Shown here piece by piece: positions 24,001 through 29,374 of a stretch of 35,258 bases of DNA. A program made the position numbers and the translations under genes. Every line of letters begins with the position of its first letter. Position 1 is the stretch's first letter. This DNA is from a virus. Location of the stretch: positions 1 to 35,258 of IMG/VR virus record IMGVR_UViG_3300047169_000106, one strand, 5' to 3'. Below the pieces are notes generated by a model that was not told the origin of the DNA, ran no database searches, and worked only from the letters and a program-made list of their open reading frames with translations.

Positions 24001-24214
24001 CTCGGCGGTAGGTTGCCAGTGCGGTGCGGATATCGCCGCCGACGGCTTTCCAGTCGCCGGCGATCCCGTCGTTCACCGGGTGCCACCGGCGTGCAGGTGC
24101 GCCTTGCTGGAAAAACCGCAGGAATCCGGCCATGCCGTCGACGAAGCCGGCGAAGAAGCTGCCGGCCGGCAGCGCGGCGGTTGCCCAGCGTGTTTGCATC
24201 CGCATCTTAGCCAT
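23987..24214 (-). CDS. Small protein, unknown
   Basis: 75 aa from ATG at 24214 with AGGAAAC upstream. The N-terminus is basic and then weakly hydrophobic (WATAALPAGSFFAGFVDGMAGFLRFFQQG), which may be a membrane-associated amphipathic helix. The C-terminal half (RRWHPVNDGIAGDWKAVGGDIRTALATYRRDVG) is typical of small proteins encoded beside DUF2335 in prophages. Overlap with the DUF2335 start implies coupling. A role in lysis (holin/pinholin-like) is possible but not supported by a clear transmembrane segment. Confidence 0.6.
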   Translation of the reverse strand: MAKMRMQTRWATAALPAGSFFAGFVDGMAGFLRFFQQGAPARRWHPVNDGIAGDWKAVGGDIRTALATYRRDVGR

Positions 24215-24261
24215 GTTTCCTGGTTCCGATCATCGGGTTATCCTAACGCGGCCATCCCGGC

Positions 24262-24290
24262 GCGAAAATACCATTTGAAGGGTATTTCGC
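24262..24290. other. Inverted repeat between terminase and small gene
   Basis: GCGAAAATACC-atttgaag-GGTATTTCGC: a near-perfect 10-bp stem with an 8-base loop, in the 141-bp gap after the terminase stop. A second stem, CCACGC/GCGTGG (24336-24354), immediately follows the terminase stop. There is no clear T-run on the minus strand, so an operator or mRNA-processing hairpin is as likely as a terminator. Confidence 0.55.
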
Positions 24291-24355
24291 CCCTTAACAG
24301 GTGAGACTTCTCGCAAAATATTCAATGTGGTGTGTCCACGCAAACGCCGCGTGGC

Positions 24356-25735
24356 CTACCGCGCGAAAATCCGCATCGGAATGCGGATCGGCGCCCGCGG
24401 CACCGCCTTGGTCCGCAGCATGGCGAAGCCGCGGGAGAGTGCGTCCACCTGGTCGTCTTTCGCGCCGGTGGGGAAGCTGCGGAGTTCTTCGACGAAGGGC
24501 TGGTTCCAGGCGGCGCGTTGCATCAGCAGGGTTCCGGCTTCGATGGCGGCGGCCACCGGGGTGGCGCGGACGGTTTTGCTGCCGGTCTCGGGGCTTGCTT
24601 CCACCGGGAAGCCTGCGAGTTGCTGGGTGAGCCAGGCGACCTGGTGCTTCCCGGCCTGCCCCGGGTCTTGGGGCAGGCCGATCCGCACCGCTCGTCCGTC
24701 GCGCGCCGCTGTGGCGATCAGTGTCTGGGCCACGTCGTTGGGACCTGCGCGCAGGCGGACGATGTCGAGGATGTAGGAGCGCCCGTCGGCCGCGCGGCCG
24801 AGCTTGACGCCCACCGTCCAGTCGGGATCGCGTCCGTCCGTGGCGGCGCTTGCCGCGAGGTCCCAGGCGCGGACGCAATCCAAATTCGCCGGCGCGCTGT
24901 CCACGGCGACAAGCTTATCGGCCATGAACAGCGCGCCCTCCGCCGGCGCCGGGGTCTGCTGGTAGAGCGCGGCCCACACCCGTGCCCCCGCGCTCGACCG
25001 CTTCCGCTGCAGCGCCGCCAGATTCTCCCATTCCGGCCACAGCGCCTCGCCCGGCGCGCGGCCGATGGGGTCGTTGTATCCGGCAATGGCCGGCAGGCGC
25101 AGGATGCGCCAGCCGTCGTCGGAGGCGGCCAGGCGGCCGCCGAGGTCGTCTTCGTGCCAGCGCGTCATCACCAGCACGATCCGCCCGCCCGGCTTGAGGC
25201 GGGTGAGCAGTTCGCTGCGGTACCAGTCCCAGATCGCCGCGCGGGCGGCCGAGCTGTCGGCGATGGCGAAGCTTTTGATCGGATCGTCGATCAGCGCGAG
25301 GTCCGCACGCCGCCCGGTCAGCGGGCCTTGCACGCCGGTGGCGAAATATTCGCCGCCGGACTCGGTCGCGAAGCGGTGGGCGGCGCGGCTGTCGCGGGCC
25401 AGCGCCGCGCCGTCGCCGTGTTCGGCCAGCAGGTTGCGCACCTGGCGGCCGAAATGGGCGGCGAGTTCGGCGGTGTGGCTGGCGGCGACGATATTGCCGC
25501 CGCCGTTGTGCAGCAGCCACCAGGCCGGGAAGATGCGGCTGGCGTAGGTGGATTTCGCGCTGCCCGGCGGCATCAGCACCATCAGGCGGTCGCAGCGCCC
25601 GGCGGCGACGTCCGCCAGGTTCTCCAGCAGCTTGATATGATGCCGTGCGGGGGTCTTGCCCTCGGCGGCCATCACATGGTGCGCCCATCCGACGAGATCG
25701 GACGGTCCCTGCGCGCGTTTGATTGCCCGGGCCAC
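24356..25735 (-). CDS. Terminase large subunit
   Basis: 459 aa from GTG at 25735, chosen because GGGAG lies seven bases upstream; the longer frame (to 25813) has no ribosome site and unlikely residues. Walker A PPGSAKST at residues 56-63; Walker B LALIDDP at about 146-152; coupling region VLVMTRWHEDDLGGRL. The C-terminal RNase-H-like nuclease shows RAWDLAAS (first Asp) and KDDQVDALSRG (last Asp). It cuts and translocates DNA into the procapsid through the portal. Family: terminase_6/DUF3-type TerL with normal length. No small subunit gene was recognised beside it. Confidence 0.95.
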   Translation of the reverse strand: MARAIKRAQGPSDLVGWAHHVMAAEGKTPARHHIKLLENLADVAAGRCDRLMVLMPPGSAKSTYASRIFPAWWLLHNGGGNIVAASHTAELAAHFGRQVRNLLAEHGDGAALARDSRAAHRFATESGGEYFATGVQGPLTGRRADLALIDDPIKSFAIADSSAARAAIWDWYRSELLTRLKPGGRIVLVMTRWHEDDLGGRLAASDDGWRILRLPAIAGYNDPIGRAPGEALWPEWENLAALQRKRSSAGARVWAALYQQTPAPAEGALFMADKLVAVDSAPANLDCVRAWDLAASAATDGRDPDWTVGVKLGRAADGRSYILDIVRLRAGPNDVAQTLIATAARDGRAVRIGLPQDPGQAGKHQVAWLTQQLAGFPVEASPETGSKTVRATPVAAAIEAGTLLMQRAAWNQPFVEELRSFPTGAKDDQVDALSRGFAMLRTKAVPRAPIRIPMRIFAR

Positions 25736-25817
25736 GTCCGCTCCCAAAAAATGGAAAAGGCGGCCGGGGTGGCATCGGGCGCCCCGGGTTCGGGTTGCCT
25801 TCGCCACACACACGCCG

Positions 25818-25883
25818 CCGATCTTGAAGAACCTTATACGCCTTTCCGGGGCGTGTGGGAATATTATTTACTCATACCTGGAA
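25818..25883. repeat. 66-bp direct repeat upstream of terminase, copy 1
   Basis: Read on the minus strand: TTCCAGGTATG, an AT-rich block ending AATATTCCCAC, GCCCCGGAAAGGCGT, TAAGGTT and GATCGG. 54 of 66 positions match copy 2, 171 bp away. The two GC halves can pair (ATACGCC...GGCGTGT). Matching CACACACA runs beside both copies and ATTCCTAG at 25947/26107 suggest the duplicated unit was originally about 160-170 bp. Confidence 0.8.
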
Positions 25884-25988
25884 TTTTGTCTCTGCATAGC
25901 TGACAGAGCGTCAAAACCAGATTTTACGCCTGCGGCCAAGCCGCCGATTCCTAGGGAAGGCGATTCGCCCCCGAGCACACACACTCAT

Positions 25989-26054
25989 CCGATCATGGAA
26001 AACCTTACACGCCTTTCCGGGGCACGTGGGAATATTAATATTGCATACCAGGAA
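25989..26054. repeat. 66-bp direct repeat upstream of terminase, copy 2
   Basis: Same orientation as copy 1. Its AT block contains the perfect palindrome AATATTAATATT (26031-26042). On the minus strand a TTGTTT...16 bases...TAATAT arrangement could be a weak sigma70-type promoter facing the terminase. This is suggestive only. Confidence 0.8.
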
Positions 26055-26476
26055 AACAAGCTACGCATGGCAGACTCCCGGCCCCACTCCCTAAGCTCCA
26101 GCCCAAATTCCTAGCGCGAAAACACCGCGCTTCGGAACGCCAGAACATCATAAAATCAACACGTTAAACTGTAGTGTAAATACACGATCTCCATTCCCGC
26201 CACAGTTATGCCCGAATTCGCCCACAACAAATCGCACAACCAATGCGCCGATAGGGGTTGATCTTCGCGTCATGTCTTGGCTGAATGCAGTTCGGCTTCC
26301 GCTGTGACTGCGGCAGCCGATGCGATGCTGCACCCGGGATTCGCCCACGCGGAAATCCGCCCACGCCTTGCTTCGTGCACATCCGCATGTCCGCCACACC
26401 GGGTCCCACCGGCCCGGTCCGGCCCGACCACACGCCCGCATCCCAGGGCCATGGTCCGCCAGGAGAGGAGTTGCCT

Positions 26477-27001
26477 ATGATCCGTCGCGCCCGACTCGCG
26501 TTTCCGCGCGTCTTTGTGTCCCTTATGCTCGCCGCCCCCGCCCTCGCAACCTCGGCCATCACGTCCGACGCCATGGCAGACCCGCTGCGCGAACCCGCCG
26601 CACGCCCGGCCGCCACCCGCCACGCCCCCGTCCGCCACATCGCCGCCCGCAAACGCCCCACCCGCCAAACCATCGCACCCGCCTACACACAAACCATCGC
26701 CCACCCAACCGCCTGGTCCCAGTCCGGCACCGCCTCCTGGTACGGCGGCGCACGCTGGCAAGGCAAAGTGACCGCCGCCGGCGACCGTTACGACGAAAAA
26801 GGCCTCACCGCCGCACACGCCACCCTGCCCATCGGCAGCAAAGTCCGCGTCGTCGTCGCCGATACCGGACGTTCCGTGATTGTCACCATCAACGACCGCC
26901 CGGGAACCCGCAAACGCGTCATCGACCTCTCCCGCGGCGCCGCCGAAGCCCTCGGCATCCTTCACCGCGGCGTCGCCAAGGTGACGCTGCTGCCGGTTTA
27001 A
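26477..27001 (+). CDS. RlpA-like double-psi beta-barrel secreted protein
   Basis: 174 aa from ATG at 26477, with a strong AGGAGAGGAG site just upstream. Residues 1 to about 35 form a signal peptide (RRARLAF...[13 protein letters not shown]...AMA). A Pro/Arg/His-rich linker follows, then the RlpA DPBB domain from about residue 83: [64 protein letters not shown]. The Asp of the (F/Y)D motif and the His of AAH, important in lytic transglycosylases of this family, are present. It acts in the periplasm on peptidoglycan, probably on denuded glycan at septa if like RlpA. It could be host or a prophage lysis gene. Confidence 0.88.
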   Translation: MIRRARLAFPRVFVSLMLAAPALATSAITSDAMADPLREPAARPAATRHAPVRHIAARKRPTRQTIAPAYTQTIAHPTAWSQSGTASWYGGARWQGKVTAAGDRYDEKGLTAAHATLPIGSKVRVVVADTGRSVIVTINDRPGTRKRVIDLSRGAAEALGILHRGVAKVTLLPV

Positions 27002-27160
27002 GGAAGGCAGCAAGCAGTTCTTTTTTTGAAAAAAAAGAACCAAAAAAACTTTTGTCCCTTCGCGATGACAACGCTGAGGTCCCCCAGTAGCCACCCGACG
27101 GGACCAAGGTGAGAAAAGTTTTTTTGGTTCTTTTTTTTCAAAAAAAGAACTGCTTCCTCC
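27002..27160. repeat. Palindromic A/T-hairpin intergenic element, best copy (A7)
   Basis: Begins at the TAA stop of the RlpA-like gene (TAAGGAAGGCAGCAAGCAG). Arms 27012-27053 and 27114-27155 are exact reverse complements over 42 bp, each with its own hairpin (GTTC-T7-G-A8-GAAC). The 60-bp spacer contains GACAACGCTGAGG and CCACCCGACGGGACCAAGGTG. It is the reference copy for the family. Confidence 0.95.
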
Positions 27161-27202
27161 CCTAGCCTTCCACCCGCCCCCCCGATCCTGTATCCCCCCG
27201 CC

Positions 27203-28114
27203 ATGGCCCAATTCACCACGATCGAGAGCGGCAGTTTCCCCGAAGGAGCCCATATCCAGGGCGCGGAAGGCCCGGTGCCGGTCGCCGCGCTCAGCCCCGG
27301 CGACCTCGTGCAGACGCATGGCGGCCTCATCGCGCTCGTTGCCGTGCATGAAATACCGCCGGCGCCGGGGGCCATTCTGGTGCGGCCCGGCGCGTTCGGC
27401 CCCGAGCATCCCTCCCGCGATCTCGTGCTGGCCGCCGAGCAGCTCGTCTATCTCCGCGCGCCCGACGCCGCCCAGGGCGCGCTTGCCCCGGTCGGCGCCC
27501 TGGTGAACGGCAGCACCGTGCTGCGCGCCAACGACAGCACGGAGCGGCGCTGGTTCACCCTGCAATGCGCCCAGCACGCCATCGCCACTGTGGACGGGCT
27601 GCCGCTGGCGCTGCACCGCCCCGCCGGCGCCCCGCTGGCCGCCGCCGCGATCCCGCCCGGCCCGGCCTTGTTTGCCTTGCGCGGGCGCGTGGCGCGCGGC
27701 GAGATCGTCGCCGAACGGGCCGACATCCCCGATCCGCTCGCCAGCGGCGCGCAGACCGTGATGCTGCGGGTGGACGGCAGGATGATCGCCTCCGAGTCGC
27801 CCGACTCCTTCCGCTTCCGCGTGCCGCCGGGCGCTTCCGCCATCGTTCTGGTCTCGCGCAGCTTCCGGCTGCGCAATTCGGAGGACACTCGCCGCTTCGG
27901 CGTCGCCGTCACCGCGCTGGTGCTGGACGGCGTGCCGCTCGACCTCGCCGGCCCCGCCATCGGCCCGGGGTTTCACCTGCTGGAGGGCGAGGGCGACTCG
28001 CGCTGGCGCTGGACCGACGGCGCCGCCACCATCGCCATCCCCCCCAGCGCCCGCCCCCGCCGCCTCGCCGTCGCCATCACCGACTGGCACAGCAAGCTCG
28101 AACAGGCCGCCTGA
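27203..28114 (+). CDS. Hint-domain (Hedgehog/intein-like) protein lacking the N-terminal Cys
   Basis: 303 aa from ATG at 27203; no clear ribosome site. Residues 11-150 follow the Hint_2 pattern: SFPEGAHIQGAEGPVPVAALSPGDLVQTHGG, ILVRPGAFGPEHPSRDLVLAAEQLVYL, APVGALVNGSTVL, then a WFTLQCAQHAIATVDGLPLALHR block. The residue that should be the nucleophilic Cys of the CFxxGTxI motif is Ser11. The C-terminal half (VMLRVDGRMIASESPDSFRFRVPPGASAIVLVSRSFRLRNSEDTRRFGVAV) is a beta-sandwich of the kind seen beside such Hint domains. Proteins of this kind are abundant in Acetobacteraceae and often sit next to sugar or methyl transferases. Processing activity is doubtful. The next gene begins three bases after its stop. 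Confidence 0.75.
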   Translation: MAQFTTIESGSFPEGAHIQGAEGPVPVAALSPGDLVQTHGGLIALVAVHEIPPAPGAILVRPGAFGPEHPSRDLVLAAEQLVYLRAPDAAQGALAPVGALVNGSTVLRANDSTERRWFTLQCAQHAIATVDGLPLALHRPAGAPLAAAAIPPGPALFALRGRVARGEIVAERADIPDPLASGAQTVMLRVDGRMIASESPDSFRFRVPPGASAIVLVSRSFRLRNSEDTRRFGVAVTALVLDGVPLDLAGPAIGPGFHLLEGEGDSRWRWTDGAATIAIPPSARPRRLAVAITDWHSKLEQAA

Positions 28115-28117
28115 CAC

Positions 28118-29050
28118 GTGCAGACCGACAGCTACGTGTTCATGGCGGACCATATCGCCAAATTCTTCAACACCATCCGCATCGCCGGCTGGTTCCATCA
28201 CCCGACCGACGGGCTGGCGGACGTCCGCCTGCACGACCCCCGCGTCACCGCCGCGATCGCCGCCGTGGCCCAGCCGCATGAAGGCGTCGCCGCCCTCGGC
28301 CCCGACAAGGGGTTCACCCTCCAGGTGATGCGCAGCACCGAAGGGTTCGACGACCAGGCCGAGCTCGAATTCATCACCCGCGACGGCTGGCGACACCGCG
28401 TCAAACTCGCCGACCTCGCCGCCGAACGGCTCGGCAACCACGCGACGCCCGACCTGCTGCACCGATTCCAGGCGGCGATGCACGCCGAACCGGGCGCCCG
28501 CATCCTCGACATCGGCGGCCGCTCCCGCAGCGGCCTGGCACGGCGGGACCTGTTCGACGTCGGCGAATACACCGTGCTGGACGTGCTGCCCGACCCCAGC
28601 GTGGACGTCGTCGGCGACGCGCACGCGCTGGCCGCGCTGTTCCCCGCCGATCATTTCGACGGCATCGTCTCCGTCAGCGTGTTCGAGCACCTGATGATGC
28701 CCTGGGCGGTCGCCACACAGATGAACCATGTGCTGAAACGCGGCGGCCTCGCGCTGATCTACACCCACCAGACACTCGGCATGCACGACGCGCCGTGGGA
28801 TTTCTGGCGCTACTCCGACACCGCGTGGGACAGCCTGTTCAACCGCCACACCGGCTTCGAAATCCTCGCCCGCGCGCTCGACGGTGAACAATTCGTGGTC
28901 CCCTTCATCCAGACGCCGAACAAGATCCACGCCGAACGCGCCGCCGGCTACGAAGGCTCGGCCGTGCTGGTGCGCAAGATCGGGCCTTGCCTCATGACGT
29001 GGCCCCTGGTTGCGGCGGATGTCGCGCCTAGTATGTATCCGGAGGATTAA
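28118..29050 (+). CDS. Class I SAM-dependent methyltransferase
   Basis: 310 aa from GTG at 28118, three bases after the Hint gene stop; an ATG at 28142 (MADHIAKF) is the alternative. The N-terminal 105 residues (FNTIRIAGWFHHPTDGLADVRL, FTLQVMRST) look like a separate beta-sandwich. The methyltransferase domain starts at PGARILDIGGRSRSG (residues about 125-139, the SAM loop), followed by YTVLDVLPDPSVDVVGDAHAL, FDGIVSVSVFEHLMMPW (post-loop acidic and VFEH motif) and LKRGGLALIYTHQT. The substrate is unknown; this group often methylates sugars or lipids in surface polysaccharide clusters. It is operonic with the Hint gene. Confidence 0.82.
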   Translation: MQTDSYVFMADHIAKFFNTIRIAGWFHHPTDGLADVRLHDPRVTAAIAAVAQPHEGVAALGPDKGFTLQVMRSTEGFDDQAELEFITRDGWRHRVKLADLAAERLGNHATPDLLHRFQAAMHAEPGARILDIGGRSRSGLARRDLFDVGEYTVLDVLPDPSVDVVGDAHALAALFPADHFDGIVSVSVFEHLMMPWAVATQMNHVLKRGGLALIYTHQTLGMHDAPWDFWRYSDTAWDSLFNRHTGFEILARALDGEQFVVPFIQTPNKIHAERAAGYEGSAVLVRKIGPCLMTWPLVAADVAPSMYPED

Positions 29051-29066
29051 CGGGGGGTTAAGGCAA

Positions 29067-29264
29067 GTGGAAGGAAGGCAAGCAGTTCTTTTTTTGAAAA
29101 AAAAGAACCAAAAAAACTTTTTCCACCTTGGTCCCGTCGGGTTTCAATCTGCGAGCCCCAGCGTTGACACAGGGGGGAGAAAAAGTTTTTTTGCTTCTTT
29201 TTCACTGCGCGGCGCCTTCGCCGGCGCACTTTCACAAAAAGAAGATTCTTGCCTTCCTTTCGCT
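29067..29264. repeat. Palindromic A/T-hairpin element with nested hairpin (copy A8)
   Basis: Follows the methyltransferase stop after about 18 bases. The left arm is AAGCAGTTC-T7-G-A8-GAACC-A7-C. The core has A2 orientation (GTCCCGTCGGGTT...CAGCGTTGACAC). The right-arm hairpin loop carries TGCGCGGCGCCTTCGCCGGCGCA, a GC hairpin close to the one in A3. Confidence 0.9.
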
Positions 29265-29316
29265 TGCCTTCGCCTTCCGGCTCCATCCGCACCACCAATT
29301 CGCACATGATGGCGCA

Positions 29317-29350
29317 CGAAAAAGCCCGCGGGACGTGTCCTGCGGGCTGA
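29317..29350 (-). terminator. Rho-independent terminator of the repeat-rich surface protein gene
   Basis: On the minus strand AGCCCGCAGGAC-AC-GTCCCGCGGGCT is followed by TTTTTCG. The stem is about 12 bp and GC-rich with an immediate T-run, and it lies 25 bases past the stop codon of the 29375-32026 gene. Confidence 0.85.
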
Positions 29351-29374
29351 TTTCGTTCGGCGGCGCGGCGGTGA

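Larger units (their letters stand above)
25736..26476. other. 740-bp divergent intergenic region
   Basis: No convincing gene was found between the terminase (leftward) and the RlpA-like gene (rightward). The region holds the two 66-bp direct repeats listed separately, an AT-rich stretch around 26140-26250 that is unlike the surrounding GC-rich DNA, and a small palindrome GTGTA-AA-TACAC at 26174-26185. Leftward late promoters and a rightward promoter are expected here, but no strong consensus match is seen. Confidence 0.6.

Noticed and set aside
25736-25813. N-terminal extension of the terminase to 25813
   Set aside because: The extra 26 residues have no upstream ribosome site, while GTG at 25735 has GGGAG at a good distance.
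25656-26114. Plus-strand frame with two similar NLxRLSGAxGNI segments
   Set aside because: The similarity follows from the 66-bp DNA repeat; the frame begins opposite the terminase and lacks a ribosome site or consistent codon bias.
26148-26441. 97-codon minus-strand frame before the RlpA-like gene
   Set aside because: Unusual composition, overlaps the presumed promoter region, no ribosome site.
26270-28930. 886-codon minus-strand frame opposite RlpA, Hint and methyltransferase genes
   Set aside because: Runs through an intergenic palindrome and has random-like Gly/Arg composition; the plus-strand genes have recognised domains.
8786-29264. CRISPR-like reading of the repeated sequences
   Set aside because: Copies are kilobases apart, long, palindromic and placed at gene ends; there are no spacers of regular length.
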